From DASYAN01 sp036501345 (GTDB lineage Bacteria; Chloroflexota; Ktedonobacteria; Ktedonobacterales; Ktedonobacteraceae), in contig DASYAN010000353.1 of NCBI GenBank assembly GCA_036501345.1, positions 1-10,960 of the forward strand: a stretch of DNA of 10,960 nucleotides, read 5' to 3'. Below are positions 1-6,788 of the stretch, piece after piece; the first letter of the stretch is position 1; every line of letters begins with the position of its first letter. The notes beneath the pieces are model-generated. The model saw only the letters and a program-made list of their open reading frames with translations. It ran no database searches and was not told the DNA's origin. The translations under genes were made by a program, and so were the position numbers.

Positions 1-651
1 GAGGGCCATATCCACATTCCTGGCCTCTACGATAAACTACGTCAGCCGACAGCGACTGAAAAAGAGTTCTGGCATAATGATCCATTGCATATCAACGAGG
101 CGCTATTAGAGGAAATGGGAGTTACACAGTTTTCTGGAGAAGCGCAATATCCTCCACTGGAGCGCATCTGGGCACGTCCTACACTGGAGGTACACGGAAT
201 TGTAGGTGGCTTTATCGGAGAAGGTAGCAAAACGGTCATTCCCGCCGTTGCCAAAGCCAAGATAAGCTTGCGTCTCCCTCCAGAACTGAAATCGGCTGAG
301 GCGTATCCGCTCTTCGAAAAAGCCGTCAAAGAGGCGGCACCTGCGGATGTGAGAGTAACGCTCCAAAATTGGCATGCTGGTGAAGGGATTTTGGTCTCGC
401 CTGATACTGTACCGATGAAAGCGGCAGCCTCTGCATTGGAGGAAGTATATGGCAAACCGCCTGCATTTCTGTGCGAAGGTGGTTCCATTCCGATTGCAGC
501 TCTCTTTGATGAGGTCCTGCGGGTACCAGTTGTACTGATGGGCTTTGGCCTACCGGATGATAATCTGCACGCACCGAATGAGAAATACTCTCTTGATCAG
601 TTTTATAAGGGCATACGCACAGTTGCTAGCTTTTTACAAAGAATGGCGTAA
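1..651 (+). CDS. M20-family metallopeptidase, C-terminal part (5' end outside window)
   Basis: The reading frame is open from base 1 and ends at TAA 649-651, giving 216 C-terminal residues of a protein that would normally be about 450 long. M20 enzymes are cytoplasmic two-metal (usually zinc) hydrolases that cleave dipeptides or N-acyl amino acids. What is visible is the end of the dimerisation (lid) domain, with GEGSKTVIPA around residues 74-83, and the C-terminal part of the catalytic domain. The latter includes the EGGSIPI segment and NLHAPNE, whose histidine is the last metal ligand in the family. The N-terminal metal ligands (HxD, the bridging Asp, the Glu pair) lie upstream of the window. 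A TTG at 85 could be mistaken for a start, but the frame and the family alignment continue upstream of it. The next gene is a diverged paralogue in the same direction 56 bp away, so the two probably share a transcript. The exact substrate cannot be read from this part. Confidence 0.9.
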   Translation, partial: EGHIHIPGLYDKLRQPTATEKEFWHNDPLHINEALLEEMGVTQFSGEAQYPPLERIWARPTLEVHGIVGGFIGEGSKTVIPAVAKAKISLRLPPELKSAEAYPLFEKAVKEAAPADVRVTLQNWHAGEGILVSPDTVPMKAAASALEEVYGKPPAFLCEGGSIPIAALFDEVLRVPVVLMGFGLPDDNLHAPNEKYSLDQFYKGIRTVASFLQRMA

Positions 652-707
652 CAAAAACGCTGGGCACCTGTGCGCCCTTTAGGTATGAATTGCCGGAAAG
701 GTTAATT

Positions 708-2075
708 ATGTCTATTACACCTGAAATGCCAATTCCATATCTTGAGACGCATACAGATGAGCCACAGGCGCTGTTAGAGCAACTCTGTCGTCAACCGAGT
801 GTGGCGGCTCAAAATTTGGGCATTGCTGCTATGGCGGACTTGGTAGAGAAACTTCTGAGTGATACAGGTTTCTCCACTCAGTGTCTCACTGTAGAAGATG
901 CGCCGCCAGTCATCTATGGTGAGCTGCGTGGGCATGGACCATACACACTACTTCTCTATAACCATTATGATGTGCAGCCTGCCGAACCATTTGAGTTATG
1001 GGAATCTCCTCCCTTCGAGCCAACAGTACGTGATGGAAAATTATACGCACGTGGTGTATGTGACAACAAGGGTGAGATTGCGGCTCGTCTAGCGGCTATT
1101 CGTGCTCTGCGTGCTACTTATGGCGAACTTCCCATCACGCTACGTTGGGTGATCGAGGGAGAAGAAGAAATTGGTAGCCCCCATTTCGCAGCCGTTGCAG
1201 AGCAGTATGCCCCATTGTTACAAGCGGATAGTTGTTTGTGGGAAGGTTCAGGCTTTGACGAGGATGGGCGACCAGAACTCAATCTTGGCACGAAGGGATT
1301 GCTCTATGTCCAGCTAGATGTGCAGGGAACCAAGATCGATGTTCATTCAGGCCAAGCCACCATTCTTCCCAGTGCTATATGGCGTTTAGTACAAGCTCTT
1401 GCCACATTACGTACTCCAGAAGGGCATGTGCGCATTCCTGGTTTCTATGAGGCAGTAAAGGCTCCTACCCAGGCAGAACTGCAGGCTCTTGCCAACAAAA
1501 CCAACTCGGAAGAACAAAAAAAGCAAATGTATGGGATTGATCAATTTGTAGATGGGCTTACAGGGCTTGCTCTACGCGAACGAGCATCTTTTAGTCCCAC
1601 CTGCAATATCGCCGGATTGCTTAGCGGTTACACGGGCGAAGGCATGAAGACCGTACTACCGGCCAGAGCCATGGCTAAGATCGATTTCCGTCTAGTTCCC
1701 GACCAAGATCCTGAAGATATTCTAGCAAAGTTGAAAGCGCACTTGCATGAACAGGGTTACGATGACATCCAGGTTACGGTCTTTGCCAGCAGTGAGCCAG
1801 TTGCAACCCCCCTCGATGATCCATTTGTACAAAAAATTGCAACTATCGCGGAGACCTTCGCAGGCAAACCAGCTTCTATCACACCTATTGTTGGGGGGAC
1901 ACTTCCGCTACTAGGTGGATTACGTCGTTATGTTGGATTGCTTGGTCTCTGTGCTCCAGGTAATGTTAGCTATTGGGGCAGTGCCGCACACGCGCCCAAC
2001 GAAAATATCCGACTTACTGATTTGCAGCGAGCGGTGCGCTATAACTGCTACATGTTCCAGACAATTGGGGGATAG
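708..2075 (+). CDS. M20-family metallopeptidase (dipeptidase/acylase-like), complete
   Basis: This 455-residue protein has the full M20 layout and the usual length of the carnosinase/dipeptidase-like branch. H86-x-D88 sits in NHYDVQP. D119 in GVCDNKGE is the bridging metal ligand. A Glu cluster at 152-154 in EGEEEIGS supplies the catalytic base and a metal ligand. E179 in LWEGSG is a further ligand, and H428 in HAPNEN is the last. The lid domain lies between about residues 205 and 330 and contains HSGQ and GEGMKTVLPA. I chose ATG 708 because GGAAAGG (695-701) lies 6 nt before it; the TTG at 690 in the same frame has no such site. It probably hydrolyses dipeptides or related amide-bonded amino acids in the cytoplasm. 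Sequence similarity to the upstream partial gene (GHxxIPG, GEGxKTVxPA, HAPNE) shows an old tandem duplication. The substrate is not determined. Confidence 0.93.
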   Translation: MSITPEMPIPYLETHTDEPQALLEQLCRQPSVAAQNLGIAAMADLVEKLLSDTGFSTQCLTVEDAPPVIYGELRGHGPYTLLLYNHYDVQPAEPFELWESPPFEPTVRDGKLYARGVCDNKGEIAARLAAIRALRATYGELPITLRWVIEGEEEIGSPHFAAVAEQYAPLLQADSCLWEGSGFDEDGRPELNLGTKGLLYVQLDVQGTKIDVHSGQATILPSAIWRLVQALATLRTPEGHVRIPGFYEAVKAPTQAELQALANKTNSEEQKKQMYGIDQFVDGLTGLALRERASFSPTCNIAGLLSGYTGEGMKTVLPARAMAKIDFRLVPDQDPEDILAKLKAHLHEQGYDDIQVTVFASSEPVATPLDDPFVQKIATIAETFAGKPASITPIVGGTLPLLGGLRRYVGLLGLCAPGNVSYWGSAAHAPNENIRLTDLQRAVRYNCYMFQTIGG

Positions 2076-2292
2076 AGCTTGTTCTGCTAGTGTCTTAGTA
2101 AGCTTCACATGTATCTTTAGCCTGCGGTGCCCATACCCCAGAAAGTCATATGTATAGATGCTCACTCTATGTCAGATGGTAGAATAAAGAAGATACATAT
2201 TGATCGACGTGGCATGATTCTCGCCGCTGCGTTCCCTTGCAGTCGTCACAAAAGACGGCTGAGGACTGAAATAGGATTAAAAACAAACAGAT
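2076..2292 (+). other. Leader/intergenic region before gcvPA with nested inverted repeats
   Basis: This 217-bp spacer holds no convincing coding sequence. It contains a 9-bp perfect inverted repeat, ATGTATCTT (2109-2117) and AAGATACAT (2190-2198). Between these arms lie two local hairpins. One is CTGcGGT/ACCcCAG (2122-2128 with 2135-2141, one C-C mismatch, 6-nt loop). The other is ATAGA/TCTAT (2154-2158 with 2166-2170, 7-nt loop). Together they could form a three-way junction. Further on, CAGTCGTC (2240-2247) can pair with GACGGCTG (2254-2261), with one G-U pair. Its first five bases can alternatively pair with GACTG (2264-2268). The conserved blocks of the glycine riboswitch are not visible. 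No clear promoter was found. This may be a structured 5' UTR, but the folding is by eye only. Confidence 0.4.
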
Positions 2293-3663
2293 ATGAGCTA
2301 TATACCCAATACGCCAGAAGAGCAGCAGGAGATGCTAGCGGATCTCGGTCTTTCCTCAATCGAAGACTTGCTCACACCAGTGCCAGAAGAAGTACGTCTG
2401 CATCGTCCTCTCAATCTGCCTGAGGCATTGCCCGAACAGGATCTGAAGCGCCTGATGAGGGCAATGGCCGCCAAGAACAAAAATCTGGATACGAGCATCT
2501 CTTTCCTGGGTGCTGGTACCTACGAGCACGCTATTCCTAGTATCGTACCACATTTGCAGCGTCGTTCAGAATTTGTCACCTCTTACACGCCCTACCAACC
2601 CGAGGTGAGCCAGGGTATGTTGCAGGCCATTTACGAGTTTCAGACGATGGTCTGCCAAATCACCGCTATGGATATCGCTAATGCCTCGCTCTACGACGGT
2701 TCGACTGCGATGGTGGAGGCGGTATTGATGGCCCTTGGGCCGGGTGGGCGTGGTGAAGTTGTTATATCGGCAGGCGTTGATCCTCAGTATCGGCGTGTGC
2801 TGCACACCTATGCCTTTGCACGCGGTTTCAATGTCAAAGAAGTGCCAGTGCGCAATGGAGTGACTTCACTCGCTGATCTCGATGCCGCAGTGGGGGCTAG
2901 CACAGCTGCTGTGGTAGTGCAACAACCCAACTTCTTCGGTTGCCTTGAAGATATGCATGCCATCGAGCCTATCGCACACAAAGGCAAGACGCTCTTCGTG
3001 AGTGTGATTACCGAACCCGCTTCCCTCGGCGTACTAGCTCCTCCTGGGTCATATGATGCAGATGTTGCCGTAGGTGAGCTGATGAGTTTTGGTAACACGA
3101 TGAGTTTTGGGGCACCTGCGCTCGGTTTCATGGCGGCAAAACAAAAATTTGTACGTCTGATGCCGGGGCGATTAGTTGGGCAGACCGTTGAGGAGGGTGG
3201 TCAGAAACAGACCGGATATGTGCTAACGTTGCAGACGCGTGAGCAGCATATTCGTCGTGAGCGTGCCACATCGAATATCTGCACAAACCAATCCTTACTG
3301 GCTGTCGGTGCAACAATTTTCCTGGCAGCATTAGGCAAACAGGGCTTCCACGAACTTGGCGAACTTTGTCTCCAGAAAGCCCACTATGCCTTCCGTCAGA
3401 TTACGGCTATTCCAGGCTTTGAGGCTGTCTTTAGTGGTCCATTCTTTGATGAATTTGTGATCAAAGTTCCTGGCTCGCTAGCTAAGCTCCAGAGGCACTT
3501 TGCGCAGACAGGTATGATCGGTGGCTATCCTTTACGTGAAAGCTATCCCGGCATGGACGATTGTATGCTGTTCTGTGTCACAGAAACGCGTACAAAAGAA
3601 GATATTGATCTTTTGGTCAAGGTATTAAAGGTATTAAAGGCATTAAAGGAGGTGCAGGTGTGA
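2293..3663 (+). CDS. gcvPA: Glycine dehydrogenase (decarboxylating) subunit 1, P-protein alpha
   Basis: This 456-residue protein is the N-terminal-half subunit of the split P-protein of the glycine cleavage system. Together with GcvPB it decarboxylates glycine with PLP and passes the aminomethyl group to lipoyl-GcvH in the cytoplasm. Family hallmarks are the MSYIPNTPEEQQEML start, LDTSISFLGAGTYEHAIPS around 67-85, FVTSYTPYQPEVSQG around 95-110, and NASLYDGSTAMVEA around 130-145. Length is normal for the family. ATG 2293 matches the usual family start, although the nearest Shine-Dalgarno-like sequence (AGGA, 2273-2276) is rather far, 16 nt away. The stop TGA overlaps the GTG start of gcvPB by 4 bp, implying coupled translation. 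The last codons contain a 9-bp unit repeated three times (3619-3645), giving the lysine/leucine-rich end KVLKVLKALKEV. gcvT and gcvH are not adjacent here. Confidence 0.96.
   Translation: MSYIPNTPEEQQEMLADLGLSSIEDLLTPVPEEVRLHRPLNLPEALPEQDLKRLMRAMAAKNKNLDTSISFLGAGTYEHAIPSIVPHLQRRSEFVTSYTPYQPEVSQGMLQAIYEFQTMVCQITAMDIANASLYDGSTAMVEAVLMALGPGGRGEVVISAGVDPQYRRVLHTYAFARGFNVKEVPVRNGVTSLADLDAAVGASTAAVVVQQPNFFGCLEDMHAIEPIAHKGKTLFVSVITEPASLGVLAPPGSYDADVAVGELMSFGNTMSFGAPALGFMAAKQKFVRLMPGRLVGQTVEEGGQKQTGYVLTLQTREQHIRRERATSNICTNQSLLAVGATIFLAALGKQGFHELGELCLQKAHYAFRQITAIPGFEAVFSGPFFDEFVIKVPGSLAKLQRHFAQTGMIGGYPLRESYPGMDDCMLFCVTETRTKEDIDLLVKVLKVLKALKEVQV
3619..3645 (+). repeat. Three 9-bp tandem repeats at the 3' end of gcvPA
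   Basis: AAGGTATTA occurs twice exactly (3619-3627, 3628-3636) and a third time with one change, AAGGCATTA (3637-3645). The next bases, AAGGAGGTG, begin with the same AAGG. The unit length keeps the frame, so gcvPA gains K-V-L type tripeptides at its C-terminus. Because each unit starts with AAGG, the array runs straight into the Shine-Dalgarno sequence of gcvPB. Confidence 0.9.
3644..3662 (+). promoter_or_regulatory. Shine-Dalgarno and overlapping GTG start of gcvPB
   Basis: AAAGGAGGTG (3645-3654) is a near-perfect match to the anti-Shine-Dalgarno. It lies 6 nt (counting from GGAGGT) before GTG 3660. The start codon overlaps the gcvPA stop as GTGA (3660-3663). This decides the unusual GTG start and indicates translational coupling, which would keep the two P-protein subunits near 1:1. 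Confidence 0.88.
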
Positions 3664-5144
3664 GTGTTGAGACATTGATTTTTGAGAAGGGAGCATCGGG
3701 ACGTCGCGCTGCAACGATGCCGAGCATGGATGTGCCGACTGAAGCGCTGGAGAGTATGATTCCCAGCTCTCTCTTGCGTACAGAACCTGCACCATTGCCC
3801 GAGGTAAGCGAGATCGAGGTGGTGCGCCACTATACACACCTGTCACAGCGCAATTTCGGTGTCGAAACGGGTTTCTATCCGCTCGGTTCCTGCACCATGA
3901 AGTATAATCCCAAGATTAATGAAGATATGGCAGTACTGCCCGGCTTTGCATGTATCCATCCCTTGCAACCGGAAGAGACTGTGCAGGGTGCCATCGAGTT
4001 GATATATGAATTGGAGCAATATCTAGCAGAGATCTCCGGTATGGCACGCGTGACGTTGCAACCGTCAGCTGGTGCACATGGGGAACTGACAGGCTTGATG
4101 TTGATCAAGGCCTATCACCAGAGTCGTGGCGAGGGATACCGTAATCTGGTGCTCATCCCTGACAATGCTCATGGCACCAACCCGGCGAGTGCTACACTGG
4201 CTGACTATAAAGCAGTCGAGATCAAAAGTGATCCGCGAACCGGTGGCGTCGATATGGACTACTTGCGAACGATCCTGGATAAACATGGATCGGCTATCGC
4301 AGCGATTATGTTGACCAATCCGAATACGCTCGGTCTTTTCGATGCTAACATTGCGGAAGTTGGTCGTCTAATTCATGCAGTGGGTGCACAGCTCTATTAT
4401 GATGGAGCGAATGCCAATGCGGTGCTGGGTATCACGCGACCGGGCGATATGGGCTTTGACGTAGTACACTTCAATCTGCATAAGACGTGTAGTACTCCGC
4501 ATGGTAGTGGTGGTCCGGGAGCTGGTCCTATCGGTGTCAAGGCGCATCTGGTCGCCTTCTTGCCGGGACCGTTACCTGCGAAGAACGGGCAAGGCTATTA
4601 CTGGGAAGATCCAGGCCCGCAGTCGATTGGCAAAGTGCGTGCGAATGTGGGCAATTTTGGAGTGCTGGTGCGTGCCTATACCTACATTCGTTCAAATGGA
4701 CCCACTGGCCTACGTCATGTCTCAGAGAGTGCAATCCTTAATGCCAACTACCTCAAACATGAACTATCATCCGATTACGAGATTGCTTACCCGCACATCT
4801 GCCAACACGAGTTTGTAGCCACGGCCAGACGTCAGAAGGAAGAGAGTGGGGTCACAGCAACGGATATTGCCAAGCGTCTACTGGATTTTGGCATGTATGC
4901 ACCGACTGTCTACTTTCCACTGATTGTGCCAGAAGCGATGATGATCGAACCAACCGAGACGGAAACACGCGAGACATTAGATTACTTTGTGCATGTGATG
5001 CGCCAGATCGCCGAGGATACGCGTACTAATCCCGAAGTTGTCAAGATGGCTCCGCATACAACGGTAGTGGGCAGACTCGATCAGGCACTGGCGGCACGCA
5101 AGCCCAATTTGCGCTGGACAGAAGGGCAGGAGGGGACGCATTAA
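3660..5144 (+). CDS. gcvPB: Glycine dehydrogenase (decarboxylating) subunit 2, P-protein beta
   Basis: This 494-residue protein is the C-terminal-half subunit of the split P-protein and carries the PLP-binding lysine. Visible family features are the N-terminal GRRAATMPSMDVP and NFGVETGFYPLGSCTMKYNP around 63-82. The cofactor pocket shows NAHGTNPASA (H171), YYDGANANAV with D248 (expected near the pyridine nitrogen), and FNLHKTCSTPHGSGGPG with K275 as the Schiff-base lysine. Glycine-rich GSGGPGAGPIG follows directly. The length is typical. It starts with GTG inside the gcvPA stop and must pair with GcvPA to be active. The product feeds lipoyl-GcvH, then GcvT and tetrahydrofolate, giving one-carbon units, CO2 and ammonia. 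All motif residues checked are intact, so the gene should be functional. It ends 15 bp from the convergent kinase stop codon. Confidence 0.97.
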   Translation: MSVETLIFEKGASGRRAATMPSMDVPTEALESMIPSSLLRTEPAPLPEVSEIEVVRHYTHLSQRNFGVETGFYPLGSCTMKYNPKINEDMAVLPGFACIHPLQPEETVQGAIELIYELEQYLAEISGMARVTLQPSAGAHGELTGLMLIKAYHQSRGEGYRNLVLIPDNAHGTNPASATLADYKAVEIKSDPRTGGVDMDYLRTILDKHGSAIAAIMLTNPNTLGLFDANIAEVGRLIHAVGAQLYYDGANANAVLGITRPGDMGFDVVHFNLHKTCSTPHGSGGPGAGPIGVKAHLVAFLPGPLPAKNGQGYYWEDPGPQSIGKVRANVGNFGVLVRAYTYIRSNGPTGLRHVSESAILNANYLKHELSSDYEIAYPHICQHEFVATARRQKEESGVTATDIAKRLLDFGMYAPTVYFPLIVPEAMMIEPTETETRETLDYFVHVMRQIAEDTRTNPEVVKMAPHTTVVGRLDQALAARKPNLRWTEGQEGTH

Positions 5145-5158
5145 TGTCCCATTCCTCC
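5129..5158. terminator. Possible hairpin between convergent gcvPB and kinase genes
   Basis: GGGAC (5133-5137) pairs with GTCCC (5146-5150). GGAG (5129-5132) can pair with CTCC (5155-5158) if four bases are bulged. The gcvPB stop TAA (5142-5144) sits in the 8-nt loop. There is no U-tract on either strand, so this is a weak candidate for a bidirectional or rho-assisted terminator. It is listed because the two genes end only 15 bp apart and need some way to stop read-through. Confidence 0.25.
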
Positions 5159-5159
5159 C

Positions 5160-6521
5160 CTAGCCAAGATGTTTTTCATTGATCAGCGGTAGATGGATAA
5201 TGAAGGTTGTTCCTACACCCACTTCGCTTTCTACGGTGATGGTTCCCCCATGTTGCTCGATAATTTGAGAGACGCTCGCCAGACCTATCCCGGTGCCAGC
5301 AATACGGCCGGCGATATTGCTGGCTCGATAGAATGGCTCAAAAATATGTGGCACCTCTTCAGCTGGGATACCAACGCCCTGATCCTGCACTGTGAGCTTC
5401 GCCCAAGACTTGCTTTCGTTCTCCACCTTTGAGACAGCTATAGTAACTGTTTCTCCCTGGGGACTGTACTTAATCGCATTGGAAAGCAAGTTTGTGCAAA
5501 CGCGCTCTAATCGGACGTGGTCACCAGAAATCACTAGTTCAGGCACCGATGCTTCAACGAGAATTTGGGGCAGGTGTATTGTACTTTGCTGTATTTGTAC
5601 TACCCGCTGCACAAGTTCCACAAGGTCCAGCGTCTGAGAAGCTACAGGAGGCTGCTGACCTATTTGGAGTTGAGAGATGTCCAATAGATCATCGATCATC
5701 ATGCCCATTTTTGTTGCCTGTGACTCAATCCTGGTCATTTCCTCCAAAAGCCGATTAGCGTCTAATGGGCGTCCATGAGTGAGACGTCGTTGCAATAGTT
5801 GTACCGTTGTTCTGATCGATGTCAAAGGATTCTTGAGATCGTGGGATACATTGGAGAGGAAGGCACTGCGTAACTCGAGAGCGAGTTCGGCAGCACGGGC
5901 ATGTTGTTCATGAATCAGGAGACGATTTCGTTCCTCCTCAGAGTGCTTGCGGTCGATTCCGAGAGCGATGCCATTGGCAATGGCACTCATGCTTTCTAGA
6001 ACAGATGTTGTGAGCGCATGACGAGCAAAGAGAGCCATTACTCCCACAACCCGATCTTCAATAAGCAAAGGATAGCCAGCGAATGCCACCATACCTTCTT
6101 GCTTGGCCCATTGCTGGTCATTCACACGAGGATCTCCAATGACTGTATTCGTAAGGTGCGGAAGGCGTGTCTCTGCAATGAGGCCGATCTTGAGCTGGCC
6201 CATCGGGATGCGGCTATGGCCTCCATTGAGATGGGTATAGAGTCCAGAACTAGCTCGTAGTTCAAGCACTTGTGTCTCAGTATTAAGTATCCAGATACGA
6301 GCAAAAGCTGCATTGAGATGTTTAACAAGTGCATCAGTACATTTGTGCAACATGTCATGCAACGTGCTATTTTGAATGAGAGCCACACTGACTTGTGCAC
6401 CTAACGCGGTCAGACTCGTTAGTTCTGTCTGTGCAGAGGTATGTTGCGCTACTTGAGCACGAAGCATATTCAACTCTTCTAGGAGCGCAAACTCTATGTC
6501 TATATCTTTTGAACCACTCAT
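5160..6521 (-). CDS. Soluble GAF-domain sensor histidine kinase
   Basis: This 453-residue protein should autophosphorylate on histidine and pass the phosphate to an unidentified response regulator. A short N-terminal helical stretch leads into a GAF domain at about 32-190. A charged, probably coiled linker (about 190-220) follows. The HisKA H-box has H227 in SNVSHDLKNPLTSIR. The HATPase domain has an N-box with N348 (NLLSNAIKYSP), a G1 box with D380 (DQGVGIP), an F-box (IFEPFYRA) and a G2 box around 407-415 (GTGIGLASV). All catalytic residues are present. No transmembrane segment is visible, so it should sense a cytoplasmic or diffusible signal through GAF. I chose ATG 6521 because GAGGA lies just upstream (4 nt spacing, rather tight); TTG 6545 in frame has no ribosome site. 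No receiver-domain gene is in the window, so it is an orphan kinase here. The stop is 5160-5162. Confidence 0.92.
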   Translation of the reverse strand: MSGSKDIDIEFALLEELNMLRAQVAQHTSAQTELTSLTALGAQVSVALIQNSTLHDMLHKCTDALVKHLNAAFARIWILNTETQVLELRASSGLYTHLNGGHSRIPMGQLKIGLIAETRLPHLTNTVIGDPRVNDQQWAKQEGMVAFAGYPLLIEDRVVGVMALFARHALTTSVLESMSAIANGIALGIDRKHSEEERNRLLIHEQHARAAELALELRSAFLSNVSHDLKNPLTSIRTTVQLLQRRLTHGRPLDANRLLEEMTRIESQATKMGMMIDDLLDISQLQIGQQPPVASQTLDLVELVQRVVQIQQSTIHLPQILVEASVPELVISGDHVRLERVCTNLLSNAIKYSPQGETVTIAVSKVENESKSWAKLTVQDQGVGIPAEEVPHIFEPFYRASNIAGRIAGTGIGLASVSQIIEQHGGTITVESEVGVGTTFIIHLPLINEKHLG

Positions 6522-6548
6522 GTTTCCTCGCAGTTGCAGGATCAAGAT

Positions 6549-6606
6549 AGCGACGCATATGCCAATTGAAAAAAAATAGAAGAGCTATTATCCTATCTGC
6601 GTCGCT
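6549..6606 (-). repeat. Inverted repeat in the histidine kinase leader
   Basis: AGCGACGCA (6549-6557) and TGCGTCGCT (6598-6606) are perfect 9-bp complements separated by 40 bp. Inside lies AATAG/CTATT (6575-6579, 6585-6589). On the minus strand this inner hairpin is followed directly by a run of T (complement of A 6569-6576), which resembles a weak attenuator. The outer stem has six G-C pairs. In the kinase transcript the structure would end 27 nt before the start codon. It could equally be a protein-binding site in DNA. Confidence 0.45.
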
Positions 6607-6666
6607 GCAAAATATAGCCTGAAAAAACTGATCAAGAGACACGTGTGTATCTGTTTGTCATGTGCA

Positions 6667-6675
6667 ATTCTATCA
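6667..6675 (-). promoter_or_regulatory. Candidate extended -10 promoter for the histidine kinase
   Basis: Read on the minus strand, TGATAGAAT (6675 down to 6667) fits an extended -10 box (TGn then TAGAAT). No good -35 hexamer is seen at the usual distance, which is tolerated for extended -10 promoters. Transcription would start near 6660, giving a leader of about 140 nt containing the inverted repeat at 6549-6606. The palindrome at 6689-6701 would lie in its -35 region. Confidence 0.35.
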
Positions 6676-6688
6676 CAAAAATCCTTGT

Positions 6689-6701
6689 ATAGTTAAACTA
6701 T
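6689..6701. promoter_or_regulatory. Perfect 13-bp palindrome, operator candidate
   Basis: ATAGTT-A-AACTAT is a perfect inverted repeat around a single A. It sits between the divergent kinase and toxin-antitoxin promoters, at the position expected for the -35 region of the kinase promoter candidate. It differs in sequence from the repeat over the toxin-antitoxin promoter, so a different regulator is likely. The regulator is unknown. Confidence 0.4.
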
Positions 6702-6726
6702 TATTTGGACTGAAGAGCACGCACAC

Positions 6727-6755
6727 TTGACCGTTACCACTTTGGCGTATATACT
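6727..6755 (+). promoter_or_regulatory. Sigma-70-type promoter of the AbrB-Doc operon
   Basis: TTGACC (6727-6732) and TATACT (6750-6755) are separated by exactly 17 bp; each differs from consensus by one base. Transcription should begin near 6762, leaving about 27 nt of leader before the antitoxin ATG. This is the strongest promoter match in the window. Confidence 0.75.
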
Positions 6756-6767
6756 TATGTATACACG
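6746..6767. promoter_or_regulatory. Operator-like inverted repeat over the toxin-antitoxin -10 box
   Basis: CGTATATAC (6746-6754) and GTATACACG (6759-6767) are inverted copies matching at eight of nine positions, with a 4-bp spacer. They cover the -10 box and the probable transcription start. AbrB/MazE-type antitoxins are dimers that bind such sites and repress their own operon, so this is the likely autoregulatory site. That assignment is inference. Confidence 0.6.
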
Positions 6768-6788
6768 TATGTCTAGAAAGAGGAAACT

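Noticed and set aside
661..680. GGGC/GCCC hairpin followed by TTT between the two M20 genes
   Set aside because: The stem is only 4 bp with an 8-nt loop and the T-run is three bases, too weak to call a terminator.
2076..2292. Glycine riboswitch upstream of gcvPA
   Set aside because: The conserved aptamer blocks of the glycine riboswitch are not seen on reading the region. The nested repeats are reported instead as an unassigned leader.
2127..2423. 98-codon plus-strand frame crossing the gcvPA start
   Set aside because: Its second half reads gcvPA out of frame as low-complexity Ser/Arg sequence, and it has no family resemblance.
6522..6545. Eight-residue N-terminal extension of the kinase from TTG 6545
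   Set aside because: No Shine-Dalgarno precedes the TTG, whereas GAGGA directly precedes ATG 6521.
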